The notes under the pieces are model-generated. The model saw only the letters and a list, made by a program, of their open reading frames with translations, was not told the origin of the DNA and searched no databases. Below are positions 36,101-45,755 of a DNA stretch of 64,000 bases, piece after piece. The stretch's first letter is position 1; each line of letters begins with the position of its first letter. Both the position numbers and the translations under genes were made by a program. This stretch comes from Anticarsia gemmatalis (lineage: Eukaryota; Arthropoda; Insecta; Lepidoptera; Erebidae), in the NCBI RefSeq assembly GCF_050436995.1, contig NC_134766.1, positions 1,736,001 to 1,800,000 on the forward strand, written 5' to 3'.

Positions 36101-39100
36101 ATGTTATGAGAATAAGCCTATTGCCATTTACGGAGCACGAAAACAAACGACGTGCTACTAAAAAAACATTATCTCAAAAATAAAAACCTCAGATGAATGA
36201 AGCTTCAGCTTCATTCATCTGAGGTTCAGCTTTGCCTAACCCGGAAATTAAACCCAAGACCTCGTAATCTGCAGACTGCACAAACTGCCGTTAGGGCTAT
36301 ATAGCTTACCCATAATAATCCATTACTGTCCTACAGCTAAGTACAGGACAGCTTAGGATATCGAAATAACAGTCTAGGACTTGGTTTTCCTTGAAGAATA
36401 GTAACTATTTCTTTGACTCAAGATTTGAGGAATCTCTCTCGGGGGATTAATTTCGGTATTTCAGCAGTCTTCAGTAATGAGACTCTTATAGATAAATAAC
36501 ATCGCGAGTAGGAAATATAATCATGTTTTGCCATTTACAATATAAATCCCAATGTAGTAGGGGCCAAGCCAGAAAAACCGTAATATGTTAATTTTATTTT
36601 ATTTCACGGATAACTGTAAATCTAAAATAAAACTTGAACTCAATTTACATGTGAAACAACAAACATTTGTTATTGAGATGTAAATATTATAATTTTATTA
36701 CAATAACGACGTTTACTTGCATAATGGATATTTGTTTAATTAATCGATTTTATGCACAATATGCGCATAAATCAACAGTAATATAAAATAAAATAAAAAC
36801 AATTTAGTTTTGTATTTGTTTAAATTCGTTAATCTCTGAGAAAATTCCTTTTGGTATATGAGCAAGAAATCATTCTAGTGCATATAAAAAGATTGTTGTA
36901 ACTTTGTAAGGTGTTGTTGATTTGATAATTTATCTATAGGCTGATAATAAAATCACCACTCTTTAACGCGTAACTGTCCCACTGCTGGGCAAGGGTTTCC
37001 TCCCAAAGGAGGGAGGGGCCAGAGTCCATCACGCTGGCCAAGTGCGGGTTAGGGATGTGTAGTGATTCTGTATTTCTTTTTCAGTGCTATAGAAGTCTCA
37101 CGGTAAGTCTGCAATATTGTGATCCCTCAAAAATTGATGATTTATTAATACACATTATAGCCACGAAAAGTCATCGATATGCTTGCCTAAGTTTCGAACT
37201 TGCCTTGACTTCATGCGTTGCCACTTAGCACTTCTCAAATATAATTATATGGTTTATTAATATCCTTATTAGTAACAAGCTGAGCTCAAAATAAATACAA
37301 GTAAACATAATCATTTTTAATTAAATCCTAATAGGCATATTTATCCAAGTCTCGATATGTAATGACATTTACGATTACAGAATCATTCTAATGATTCGCA
37401 ATCATTGATGCCTTGTATGAGAGCCACTATAAATGAACGACAGTAATACTGATCGGAAAAGATTTAAATAAGCAGTTGTTCGTGCTATCATGGTAATGTA
37501 ACACTAATTGACAGATAACATACAGCAATTTTTTTCTGCGAGAACTTGAAATAAAAAATTACTGAAATAAAATATTTTTGTGAGGGTTAATTAAGGGCAC
37601 TATAAGTAGCCTGGTAGGTAGTAGGAAATCGATGCACTGAAACTACCTGGGTAAACTGCGCCAGGTATTTATGAAATAAAAAAGAAACAAAATACAGTCG
37701 AAAGAACTTCCTCCTTTTTTTGAAGTCGGTTAAAAACTGTCACAAATATTCACTCCACGATTGATTTAACACATCGCTAGATTTGCGTCTGAGGTTATCT
37801 AGTGTTCAGAAATACAATTTAATCATCGTATGGTTACTGGTCAACCTAGAGTAAAAATTTCAAGTCACACGGAGGCTCAAGGACATTGTTTTAATTTAAC
37901 AACAACTGTTACCACCTGCATTCAAAAGCACGGATATACTGGTAAGCGACCACCTATAAAAATTCACGCCATTGCAATTGGTAACATAACTAATGGGTTT
38001 CATCCCGATGTTTTACTTAACCAATATGTGACATGAACTACATCGTTCACCGACCGGTGAGCGCAATACCTATGGATTTACGTAGCTTAACTACTGTTTT
38101 ACCTATTTATAGTGTATCTAAGAAACCACATCTCTTGGCACTGACATAGAACGTGAGTTCACTTGAGGGCCGTGACCGAATTTATCGATTCCTATAATGT
38201 ATTGATAATATAAACGTACGGTATTTTATTTATAAATTATAATAATACAATAATAATTTGTATGATGACATTAGATGAGTCATTGTAAAATGCTAATACA
38301 ATCATACTTTTCCGTTAATACAGCAAGGAGCTTTTTCAATGTAACGAAAAGCATAAATAATTACAAAACGCCATTTTTTAACCGATATTCGGCTACGGTG
38401 CTTTATTACAGTTCGTTTCCTTGAAACAAGACAACTGTGCTGACGTCTATTCTATAGTGTACGCGTGTGCACAATACACAGGTACACCCTCTATTCGTAT
38501 AACTGACTGGCCCGGTGATAGATCAGGCTCATGACGGACGAATTTATGTACTATCCGATCCACGGAGGTCTGCGACCTGTGGATTTAATCCCGACAGATT
38601 ATTAAGAGTTCGATTTGACATAATCTCGGATCTGATTCAATCGAATTCAAATTCGATTTGTTGATTTGTATTAATTTCTATGGTACTGCATCACTGGATT
38701 TGGCGCATCAGTAATTAAATCATAAAAGTGATCACCACGGACCTTACGTTTCATACTCTTGCATTCGGGACGCGCAGATTTAGCCGATATATGTATTTTC
38801 GCCGCGCGGTAAAAATCTCGCGGCCTTAACACACGTATAAACTCTACATAATAGTAGCGAGATAATCACATAACCATGGCGCTAATCGTACAGTGTAATT
38901 AAGACGTAATTTGTTAAAACCAGTGTGTTTAATAGTGTTGATCTAGTTGAATTATTCAAGTAAACCTGATACCATTAGGTCATGGCTCATTGATAGACTA
39001 CATTCCTTGGCAATGAGCGCCATATGTTGTTAATGGCAACTCTGTAATTTAGATATAGTTAGATTAACCACTTAGCTTATGTTTACGGTTAATTTACACC

Positions 39101-41031
39101 CGCGAAAAATAGTAGATTTCATATATAACTGTCATATTATTGCTCTTGTGTCGCGGGGACTTTTACGAACAAACAAACAACAGACACAAAGTACAACCAG
39201 ACCCGAAACAATTATTTGTGGATCGCTAGTTTGTTAGCTTTGCTCAACGGACATAATTTTCACTTATGCATCTTGAAATTTGCACAAGCGAAATAATTTC
39301 TTATACACACAATACACGTCACTTCGAAAGGTCATTGACGTTTTGCCTCGGTCTTTGAACCCCTGAAAACAAATGAGTGGCAAATGTCTTTTTGTCGCAA
39401 GGTTAGTGGTCAACCTAGTGTCAAAGTTGTTCGAGCCACCCGAAAAGCTGAAATAACTTAACGACTGTTACTTTAGTAGGCAACAACCGGGACCAACTTT
39501 TACGTGCCCTCCGAAGCTCGAGAACGCCCAGATCAAATACCACTAAGGGGTCACCCATCTATGGAATGACCGCGCTAAAGGTTGCTTAACTCACAGATTG
39601 TTTACCGACCTGTGAGTGCAACTGGCTATGGCCAGTGAGCTGTCTGATTTACTCCATAAACTACCCGAGTGCAAGTGTTCATGCCTACCAGTAGTCACTT
39701 CATATTTTCCGTGAATGCTGCTAAAACCTTGAAAGGACGCGTTCGTTGTCAATGACTTAACTCTCACTACTTAAACAATTATGTAAAACATTATTGACGT
39801 AAGCAAACAAAGAAACCTACTTAATAAGATACATAATAATGTCCTTCTGACTGATATATTCGATGGTGACAAGTAACTTTATTGAAACTAGATCTATACA
39901 CAGGAGATCAATAATGTCCAAGTTTTTGCACCCGATGGAACGGTGTCCTACCCACTCTGCGAAGAACCAAAGGCTTTGTTTCCTTTTCCAGGCAGTGACC
40001 CAAACAACCTAACCATCCACTCTCTGGATAATCACTGAAAATTTCGAGACGGAAAACTAAGGTTACATTTTTTGCCCGACTCAAAATTGAGACCGCAACC
40101 TCAGCACAATCGTTGCATACACTTATGTCATTGTTAAATACTTAAAATAACAACTGTCCCTACTTAAACGGTTATGTAAAACATTTGCAAGCAAACAAAG
40201 AAAACTACTTAATAAGTACTTAGTACATACATACAAACATACATACATACAAACATAACCAAGAATCCACTTAGTAAATATCATAAGGAAATAATTTACA
40301 TAATTTTCCGTTCGTCCAAACATTTGACGGCGTGTAAATGTAAGGCAAACAACTTTGTTTGTTTGCTCATTACTCGGGAACTGCTGATCCAATTTGGATG
40401 TTATAAATTCGGAATTAATGACGTTAGCTTTTTTTTCTGCAAATATTTGGAATGTAATTATTGATGATTTTACTTTTTTACATATTTTTTGTGAGATTTT
40501 TTGTGTATGTTTTTTCGGGTGGTGGCGGTGATGGCCCAGTGGTAAAAGTTCTTCAGCAAGTGGACTAAGGTTCGAATTAAAGGTTTACATACGATTTCTC
40601 TAAGTTATGTGTATTAGAAAATTAAATGGTGACTTGTTTTAATTGGGAAAGAATACATCGTGAGTAAACCTTGCACGCTTGAAAATTCTTTAAAACAGTT
40701 CTTGAAGAAATGCAAAGTAAGTCTCTAACCCATTGAGCCAGGGTGGTGAATTCTGGGTCTAACCCAAATCTTATTCTGGGAGAAGACCCTTGCCTAGCAG
40801 TGTAACACTTAAGAACAGTTAAGTGTTATATTTATTAACCGACTTCAAAAAAGGAGGAGGTTCTCAATTTGACTCTCAAATTAAAATAAATGTATTTATA
40901 GACTTACATTCTGGAATAAGTCCAGCCGGGTATCCGTACTCCGACCTTGGACCATAAGTGGCGGCTCGCGCTTGACCAAGCACAGCGAAGGACAGTGCGA
41001 CCGCCACCGCGATCTTAAACACCTTTGACAT
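26521..41031 (-). CDS. Secreted lipase-family protein (pancreatic-lipase-like), four coding exons, 367 aa
   Basis: The CDS joins 41031-40908, 35033-34881, 30667-30514 and 27193-26521. All junctions are GT-AG and the phases fit exactly: T+GT gives Cys42, G+AT gives Asp93, AA+A gives Lys144. Residues 1-23 form a signal peptide (basic start, hydrophobic core, ARA before the probable cleavage), so the product should be secreted. The nucleophile elbow GASLG carries Ser179, GLDPAGP carries Asp207, and CSHVR carries His274, so the Ser-Asp-His triad of the animal lipase family is intact. The segment HIDIYVNGGEFQP is the usual block before the lid. Only four residues separate Cys268 from Cys272, so the lid is very short, as in insect phospholipase-A1-like and neutral lipases. 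The oxyanion-hole region reads VGFF rather than HGF or HGW. There is no C-terminal PLAT domain. The exact substrate (triglyceride, galactolipid or phospholipid) cannot be read from the sequence. A role as a non-catalytic yolk-type relative is less likely because the triad is complete. Confidence 0.93.
27788..27835. mobile_element. MITE family K fragment
   Basis: TCAATTGACAAGCTACTG and AGTACATTGCTGCTTTGACA match the left half only. Confidence 0.5.
27840..28050 (-). repeat. Possible retrotransposon 3' end
   Basis: AAATTCAAATTCAAAATTAT then TTGCAACAAACATGGTTCAG and GTCACACGGCATGCAATA have the look of the complement of a LINE tail with an (AAATTC)n run. Confidence 0.4.
28355..28440 (-). mobile_element. 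SINE type A, fragment
   Basis: CCATTGCTGGGTAAAGGGAT and GGGTTAGGCCATGAGTCA are the complement of the tail. Confidence 0.6.
28831..28887. repeat. GAGTCGGT tandem repeat
   Basis: About six imperfect 8-10 base units of TGAGTCGG(T). AGTGGCCTA lies at both edges (28802 and 28879). Confidence 0.8.
29605..29785 (+). mobile_element. Helitron-like fragment, third type (H3)
   Basis: It starts TTACTAATATTATAAATG and continues CTGTTACGCTTTCACGGC and CTGGACCGATTTAGATAA, ending near GCGAGCAGAGTCGCGGG. This is the plan of the common lepidopteran Helitron that begins CCTACTAATATTATAAATG. The CTAG terminus is not preserved. Related pieces are at 22200, 41250, 46950, 51740 and 63100. Confidence 0.6.
30514..30667 (-). 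CDS. Lipase exon 4: first core strand and oxyanion-hole segment
   Basis: The exon is 154 bases, from acceptor CTTTCAG to donor GTAAGT, and encodes residues 93-144. KKTVLYAVGFFDSS lines up with the family block in which a strand leads into H-G-F/W, the aromatic residue of which lines the oxyanion hole. Here the His is Val and the following residues are G-F-F. GYNVFISE lines up with the later NV-x-x-VDW block, but the usual Asp-Trp is missing (ISET). TYIYP matches the usual Tyr-Pro before the next helix. Confidence 0.9.
31480..31527 (+). mobile_element. Helitron H3 5' end, interrupted
   Basis: TCCTACTAATATGCGAAAGTT is the H3 5' end. A few bases later the sequence switches to the MITE at 31535. 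Confidence 0.55.
31535..31702. mobile_element. Foldback MITE family K in lipase intron 3
   Basis: It starts GGGCTTATCACATATCTCAG and ends GATAATTGCGTGATAGCCC. The interior matches 3761 (CATTGCTGCTTTGACGTAAC). It begins 8 bases past a Helitron 5' fragment. Confidence 0.75.
32345..32460 (+). repeat. Family F repeat, degenerate middle
   Basis: TTTTTACGTGTATTTTGAAG and AACCACCTATCTATGGAAAG match loosely. Confidence 0.5.
32600..32825 (+). mobile_element. SINE type A, degenerate
   Basis: AGTTCAAGGGTTCACAGCCT, then ATCACTTGCTGTAACGGTGA match the type A head and middle. Confidence 0.5.
33010..33108 (+). mobile_element. SINE type A, 3' part
   Basis: AATTAGCCAGCATGGTAGAG, GACCCTTTTCCAGCAGTGG and A tail. 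Confidence 0.65.
34183..34373 (-). mobile_element. SINE type C, full length
   Basis: CACTCCCGCACTATGAATTG to ACTGCGCTACGGAGGCAGTC, the reverse complement of the 45756 copy. Confidence 0.85.
34881..35033 (-). CDS. Lipase exon 3: mature N-terminal region
   Basis: The exon is 153 bases and encodes residues 42-93, beginning with the last two bases of Cys42 and PGVLKNAS. It is bounded by CCCTCAG on the acceptor side and GTATGT on the donor side. Its third-position GC is clearly higher than in the flanking intron, and it reads open in only this phase. The residues precede the lipase alpha/beta core and have no motif I can name. A repeat of the 'ACCGGCCAAGTG' class begins only about 28 bases upstream of the acceptor. 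Confidence 0.88.
35061..35345 (+). mobile_element. 'ACCGGCCAAGTG' retroposon, next to exon 3 acceptor
   Basis: AAACCGGCCAAGTGCTAGTC, ATAAGGGTTCCGTACCATTA, TACAGCCTGGTGACAGAAG and ACCTTTAAGGTACGAAAC. It is a repeat type common in insects. A diverged second copy is at 56030-56275. It starts 28 bases from the exon 3 boundary, so the branch point (TTAAT near 35058) lies at its edge. Confidence 0.7.
35530..35690 (+). repeat. Family F repeat, degenerate
   Basis: GTGGTCAACGTACTGTTAAA and CATTGAGTTACCACCCATCC match in order, with losses. Confidence 0.4.
36185..36226. repeat. Perfect palindrome, 20-base arms, 2-base spacer
   Basis: AACCTCAGATGAATGAAGCT (36185-36204), TC, then its exact reverse complement (36207-36226). 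A minus-strand SINE head follows at once, which suggests an inverted duplication at an element edge. Confidence 0.9.
36227..36300 (-). mobile_element. SINE type B head, minus, beside palindrome
   Basis: TAACCCGGAAATTAAACCCA and GACCTCGTAATCTGCAGAC are the complement of a box B region and anticodon arm. Confidence 0.55.
36965..37060 (-). mobile_element. SINE type A, fragment
   Basis: CCACTGCTGGGCAAGGGTTT, then CACGCTGGCCAAGTGCGGGT on the minus-strand plan. Confidence 0.7.
37826..38068 (+). repeat. Family F repeat with foreign middle
   Basis: It begins CGTATGGTTACTGGTCAACC and ends ATCGTTCACCGACCGGTGAG as family F, but the centre (ACAACAACTGTTACCACCTG to GATGTTTTACTTAACC) is diverged. The 68-residue frame across it has no support. 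Confidence 0.6.
38375..38600 (-). mobile_element. SINE type D, body
   Basis: CCGATATTCGGCTACGGTGC, ACAATACACAGGTACACCCT and CCACGGAGGTCTGCGACCTG. The head is lost. Confidence 0.65.
39131..39232 (-). mobile_element. SINE type C, 3' body only
   Basis: TGCTCTTGTGTCGCGGGGAC to CAATTATTTGTGGATCGC; the tRNA-like head is missing. Confidence 0.75.
39395..39640 (+). repeat. Family F repeat, full length
   Basis: AAGGTTAGTGGTCAACCTAG to GTGCAACTGGCTATGG, in the same order as 15714. Confidence 0.75.
40215..40260. repeat. CATA tandem repeat
   Basis: ACATACATACAAACATACAT and continuing. Tetranucleotide array with A substitutions. Confidence 0.8.
40524..40812 (+). mobile_element. SINE type A, full length, older
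   Basis: GGCGGTGATGGCCCAGTGGT head and GGTTCGAATT B box, then AAGACCCTTGCCTAGCAGTG near the end. It lies inside lipase intron 2. Confidence 0.75.
40838..40875 (+). repeat. 'CCGACTTCAAAAAAGGAGGA' repeat end
   Basis: AACCGACTTCAAAAAAGGAG then GAGGTTCTCAATT is a stereotyped lepidopteran repeat end. Others: 37705-37735 (reverse) and 60332-60362. Confidence 0.6.
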
Positions 41032-41035
41032 GGTT
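40908..41035 (-). CDS. Lipase exon 2: start codon and signal peptide
   Basis: The acceptor CTTTCCAG is followed by AACC and then the ATG at 41031-41029, a good insect initiation context. The exon encodes residues 1-41 plus the first base of Cys42 and ends at the donor GTAAGT (40907-40902). The residues include a basic N-terminus (SKVFK), an Ala/Val/Leu core, and a small-residue ARA site. They are followed by ATYGPRSEYGYPAG, which looks like the mature N-terminus. No upstream in-frame ATG exists in the exon, so the start is well fixed. Bases 41032-41035 are 5' untranslated. Confidence 0.9.
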
Positions 41036-41249
41036 CTGGAAAGAAAAGGAAGTTTTTGTTAAACATTTCTAATTTGATATGATGAAGAGGTCTTACTTAG
41101 TTTAAGAAATAATTTATTCACCTTTTAATTTAAACTCATAACTAAAAATATACTCAAAATTGAAAGGAAACAATGTCGGAATACAGTTTTTACAAACAAA
41201 CATTAAATGCTTATCGGTCAATATTTAAAGTAGTTAATAGTTATATCAT

Positions 41250-41410
41250 ACTCATAATATTTTGAACACAAACGTCTGTTTTACTGTTACGCTTTTACGG
41301 CTGAACGGCTCAACCGATTCCGATAAAATTTTGCATCGAGATAGTTAACGACGCAGGATCAAACATAAACTACGTTGTTTTTGAAAAATCACCCACTAGA
41401 GGCTCTAATT
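41250..41410 (+). mobile_element. Helitron H3 fragment
   Basis: The motifs ATAATATTTTGAACAC, CTGTTACGCTTTTACGGC and CAACCGATTCCGATAA follow the H3 plan. The 3' end is missing. Confidence 0.55.
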
Positions 41411-41693
41411 GATTAACATCAAAAAACAGTCGACACCCCTCCGTTTTTAAATTAGGTTAAAACTGACCGAACAAGCGCTTGACGACAATTATAAATGCTA
41501 ATGAGTGTTGTACTATGATAATGATCACTTTAATGTGACCGAGTTACATTCATTTACCTGTTTATGACATAATATACTTAAATCTAAATCTATTATTTAC
41601 TTAAACATCTATAAAATGACGCCTTCTTCTGATAGGGGTAGGCAGAGATCTATTTTGATTCAAATCCATCATTTAGCGTATTACAATCTAAAC

Positions 41694-41828
41694 TGACTTT
41701 GTGGCGCAGGCGGTAGTATAAATGACTGCTGATCATGAGGTCGTGGGTTTTATTCCCGGGTGAGGCAAAAGGCTATTGGTCTTTTCTAATTCCTCATCTA
41801 CGACTCGGAGTTTAGTATCGTGCCAGGT
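41694..41828 (+). mobile_element. SINE type B, 3' truncated
   Basis: TTTGTGGCGCAGGCGGTAGT and GACTCGGAGTTTAGTATCGT. It breaks off at GTGCCAGGTA, where the hairpin element at 41829 begins. Confidence 0.75.
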
Positions 41829-42030
41829 AAATCCTCCTCCTTCTAGGTGGTTAAAAAAAAATAACCACGAAGGCTAAGGTGGGAGCGAGCGAAGCGAAGC
41901 TCCCACCTTAGCCTTCTAACCTAACCTACCCATGTCGCTTTGCCCAAAACTCCATCTTTATAACTATGTCACAGTATATTATTATACCGTGAAATAGTTA
42001 TAAACATAGTTATGAAGGAGGATTTTTTTA
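41829..42030. repeat. Nested hairpins, probable foldback element
   Basis: The inner perfect 18-base arms are at 41869-41886 and 41899-41916 (GAAGGCTAAGGTGGGAGC). A second palindrome of TATAACTATGTCACAG / GTGAAATAGTTATA lies at 41959-42004. Outer AAATCCTCC and GGAGGATTT (41829 and 42016) bracket both. It starts exactly where the SINE at 41694 stops, so it likely inserted into it. Confidence 0.55.
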
Positions 42031-42474
42031 TATATCGTAACATAGTTTTTAAACTCTGGCTTGTTCGGACTTTTACCATTGAGAGTTGGTAAATCTTAGG
42101 TTTTACCGGAAAATCTTAGGATTTATTGTTTCATTTTTTGTCTGATTCACAGTCCGGGCTTTTACAGTAACATATATAAGCATGTATGTAGCAGAATCAA
42201 TAATTATAAAATGTCACAATAGACTGCGTTAAAACAATGCCATAGTCTACAAAACAATTATACCGTGTCGTATTATTGACAGCTGTCAATAAACTATTAT
42301 TAACATACGTACTTACATACTAATTATGAAGTGTTTGTTTGTCTATTTAATTGCTACTATATCAGAAACTACTGTGGTATGACAGATGACTTGTATTAAT
42401 AGATGCCTCCCACGAAAGTGGAATTTACAGTAACCACTTAACGAAATACATGCATACATACGTACAAACATACA

Positions 42475-42640
42475 TAATATCACACCTCTTTCCCATAGAG
42501 GTAGGCAGAGACTAAAGCACGCCACTTAGTACGATCGCTACAAACTTCCCTTGCCTCATTCACATCCATAAATCTTGTCATACTGGACCGCCGGTTACGA
42601 GTACTACGCACCTGAACTTTTTTGACATTAGCACGTTCAG
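42475..42640. repeat. Repeat 'GGTAGGCAGAGAC', best copy
   Basis: CACCTCTTTCCCATAGAGGT, AGGCAGAGACTAAAGCACGC and ACAAACTTCCCTTGCCTCAT, ending CGGTTACGAGTACTACGC. Copies are at 22885, 52590, 56570(reverse) and small pieces at 19610, 41625, 49135 and 61340. Confidence 0.6.
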
Positions 42641-42707
42641 GCAAACTATTCAGCATCATATTGTTATGAAGTAGCATAGAGATATGCTCATTTACCTTTA
42701 TTGTTGA

Positions 42708-42954
42708 CTAGCTGGCCCGCGCAACTTCGCTTGCGTCACATAAGAGAGAATGGGTCATCATTTTCTCTGTTTTTGTAACATTTTTCGTTGCTTCTCCGCT
42801 CCTCGTAGCCGTAGCGTGATGTTATATAGCCTATAGCCTTCCTCGATAAATGGACTATCTAACACTGAAATAATTTTTCAATTCGCACCAGTAGTTCCTG
42901 AGATTAGCGCGCTCAAACAAACAAACTCTTCAGCTTTATAATATTAAGTATAGA
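42708..42954 (-). mobile_element. Helitron H1, complete, in lipase intron 1
   Basis: It reads CTAG at 42708 to TATAGA at 42954, with A and T flanks. At 247 bases it is well preserved, so insertion was fairly recent relative to the degenerate copies. Confidence 0.88.
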
Positions 42955-44429
42955 TGGATTAATAGTAATATATAATTCACAATAAACCACAGTGAAACAC
43001 GATTCGACTGTCAAAACGCACTACGCACTGGCCACTTAAAATGTATAAAACTGTATGTCACGTTTTTTTTATTCGTTCTAATAAAAAGCCTTATATAGGT
43101 ATACACTTCCTTCCTTGTGGCCAAAATAAATTAACGCATAGACGTATATATGAACAAAACAAAACAAGAATGATTTAATTAGAATGTTGTTACTAAAAAT
43201 GCGTAATATTTGGTAACGAAAATAATTTGGTGTTTGTCCTGAATATTTCCGGATTTGTTTTCACATTTTGATTAAGTTATTAATTAAAACTACGTATGAT
43301 TTGTCTCATTTCTTAAGCTATTGTCGAAATTCAGTTATAGTATACAATCTCTAAAAAATATGTACCGTAGTATTATTTTCAACATAAACTACATGGGCAA
43401 AGTCAAGGCCATAAATTTATTAATCTTGTGCTAAAAATAATTAGATCTAAAAAACCAGCGATCAGTTCCGCTCCCCCAGGTCTTTTGACCTTAGATTCAG
43501 AAACCTAGATTACTTCCCGATAGTACAGGAAGTATTATATAATTAATATATCATTATTACTTATTAATATCTAGTTTCGTTCGCTATTAATCATTATCAT
43601 AACTTAATTTTGATTTCAAGGTTCATCATTTGGCTATCTCTATTTCCGCGAAATCGGAGAGGTTCTTAAAATTAGCTAGTGGTTACACTCTTATTTACAA
43701 TTTGACAAACTCACATTACTGTTTTGATTATGTCAAATCACTCACTAGGAAATTTCAATCATTTGAATCTTCTATACAATTTTTTTTGTAGCTGCTCTGT
43801 ATTTGATCTGGGTTAGTAATCGGTCTTCAATGTTTCCCTTCACTGTTAAGCTTTGGATAATAATTATTTCTAATATACATATAAATAATTACGAACATGG
43901 CCTGTTAGTTTATCTTCTGAACAGTCGACCGCTTGCGTAGGAGACGAATGCTTACACCACGTAGCAATGACTCTAAAAAGTATGCATTCAATAATGTACA
44001 ATAAAAAAAAAGATGCAAAGGTATTGAATAACAAGTTACATTGTTTAACGGATCAACCTCGGTCACCCACCGAGTTCTTAACCTTGCGAAAGTTGCTTAA
44101 CCCGCGTTAATATGCACGATAGCGAATAAAGCCCTTGAACGTATATCGATAAATGTTTTCTTTATGAGAAATCTATGGAAGTGATTATGGTTTGTTTCGG
44201 AATAAAAACCTTGACCACGTGTAGTTTTCTAATATTACATCATACACTTACATGGCATAAAAATATTTGTGTGTTTGTGTGTTAGCGTTAATCTCAAAAA
44301 ATTCTGTATCTAAAATATCTTCTGGTCGTAGAAAGACATAGCTCTGAGTTGAAGAGTAGCCTTAACATATGCATTTAAGTAAAGGGATAAACGATGTGTA
44401 ACCTTTTTACTTATATTTAAAACTAACAG

Positions 44430-44612
44430 CTCGCCCCGTGTTCGCCCGGTTTAAACGAAAGAACCTTTGAAACTTTTACACATAAACCTTCCTCTTTAAT
44501 CACCCTATATATTTAAAATAATCACACCAAAATCCGTTGCGTAGTTTTAAAGGTCTAAGCATACATACGCAGGGACAGACGCGGGAAGCGACTTTGCTTT
44601 ATACTATGTAAA
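44430..44612 (-). repeat. Dispersed repeat ending CGCCCGGTTTAAAC
   Basis: It starts near GCTCGCCCCGTGTTCGCCCG, has AATCCGTTGCGTAGTTTTAA in the middle and ends at GCGACTTTGCTTTATACTAT. A second copy (first 120 bases) is at 52972-53150, where it begins CTAGCGGCCCGGCCCGG. The plan suggests a Helitron or Helitron-derived repeat, but the termini are not clear. Confidence 0.5.
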
Positions 44613-45533
44613 GCGGAACTTTGTATGTAAGGATGTTAGTTAGTCTTTCATTATAAAAATTTCTGAATAGATTTTGATGAAATTGCATACAGATACATTT
44701 ATAAACTGGTTGTTACAAAACATGTCATATTCCGGGAAATTTCTCCAATCGGAACCGATCGCTGAATGTAGCTGTTACATTTTTTTTCAAAAACCGTTAT
44801 TAAATATTTCTAGAATTTTCGATATTAATTTCGAACGCACGCAAATGCTGCATTGAAATAATTTAAAAGTATAATTTCATGACATTTAGATCTAAAATAT
44901 AACAAAAATAGCAGTTTTTGTATATTAACCATGACCTGATAAATATTTAAAATATTGCGACCTAGAACTTTGCATGTTATATGTTTTAAAAATGCTGTTA
45001 TTATTGATACTGACGTAAGAATCAAACTATTATCTAATACTAGTTGATTCCGCAGCTTTTGAAAGATTTATCATTCATTTCAGCCATATAAATATTCTTT
45101 CCGAAATAAAAGCACGTAAAAAAAACATCCCATGTTTGTTTCTCCACTACCACTCCACTATATGCATGTTAAATTCCATTAAAATTGGTTCAACGGTTAA
45201 GGCTTGAAAACGTACCAGACGGATGTTATAGAATAATTTTTGTATTGAAAAGAAAATAAGAATCGATTTGACAGGAATTAACGCTATTATCTGTCACGTT
45301 GTAATGACGTTATAGTTTATAGGGACAAAATACAAAAAAAAATGTGGTTCCATTTTACGAAAAGAATCTCGTCCTTTATAAAATCGGGAATAAGCCGTGA
45401 AAAAAGACAAAAAATACCTTAATAATACTCGGTAGTAGATTACGGAGTTTTAAAATATAACAAAACATTTTTCTGCAAATTACCAATCTCAAGTAATAAA
45501 ATTTAAATAACAATATCTTAATTAATCAAGTAC

Positions 45534-45623
45534 CTGTTATTCAGAACTTGTTCCAACACAACACTTCACATATTAACACTTCAACAGAACACAACACTCG
45601 AATGTCACTATACAGCTAACACT
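45534..45623 (-). other. Lipase noncoding first exon (5' UTR)
   Basis: The TCAGT initiator lies at 45625-45621, and the exon would run about 90 bases to the donor ACAG/GTACTT at 45534/45533. The next exon begins with AACC-ATG, so this donor pairs naturally with the acceptor at 41036. The leader contains an ATG directly followed by TGA (45571-45566), a minimal start-stop upstream frame. No TATA box is seen about 30 bases upstream, and no clear downstream promoter element. This is an inference from signals only, without transcript evidence. Confidence 0.5.
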
Positions 45624-45660
45624 GACCGCTCGAGTAATGTCAAGTTCAGACGAGGCTCGC
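45615..45660 (-). promoter_or_regulatory. Candidate TATA-less promoter with arthropod initiator
   Basis: TCAGT on the minus strand at 45625-45621 matches the arthropod initiator, with the start A at 45623. The upstream side (45626-45720) is locally GC-richer than its surroundings. A SINE begins only about 130 bases upstream, so the native proximal promoter must be short. Reliable experimental start-site data would be needed to confirm. Confidence 0.4.
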
Positions 45661-45755
45661 TCGTAGTGGCAGTGGTTGCGGTCACCGGTCGGTAAGCGAT
45701 CTGTACGCAGATGTTGTATAGATGAGTGGCACACAGTTAAAAAAGGCGAAATGTC

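Larger units (their letters stand above)
35034..40907 (-). other. Lipase intron 2
   Basis: About 5.9 kb between signal-peptide exon and exon 3. It contains the 'ACCGGCCAAGTG' repeat at 35061-35345, bipartite SINE-like copies at 35530, 37826 and 39395, a near-perfect palindrome at 36185-36226, SINE pieces at 36225, 36970, 38375, 39131 and 40524, and a CpG-rich spot at about 38755-38830. I see no coding exon in it. Confidence 0.75.
41036..45533 (-). other. Lipase intron 1 (in the 5' UTR), transposon-filled
   Basis: About 4.5 kb with donor GTACTT and acceptor TTCCAG. It holds a Helitron 5' fragment near 41250-41400, a SINE head at 41694, a hairpin-rich foldback at 41829-42030, a 'GGTAGGCAGAGAC' repeat at 42475-42640, a complete Helitron at 42708-42954 and a repeat with a CGCCCGGTTTAAAC start at 44430-44612. 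The stretch 42960-44430 shows no feature I can name beyond AT-rich sequence. Confidence 0.6.
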
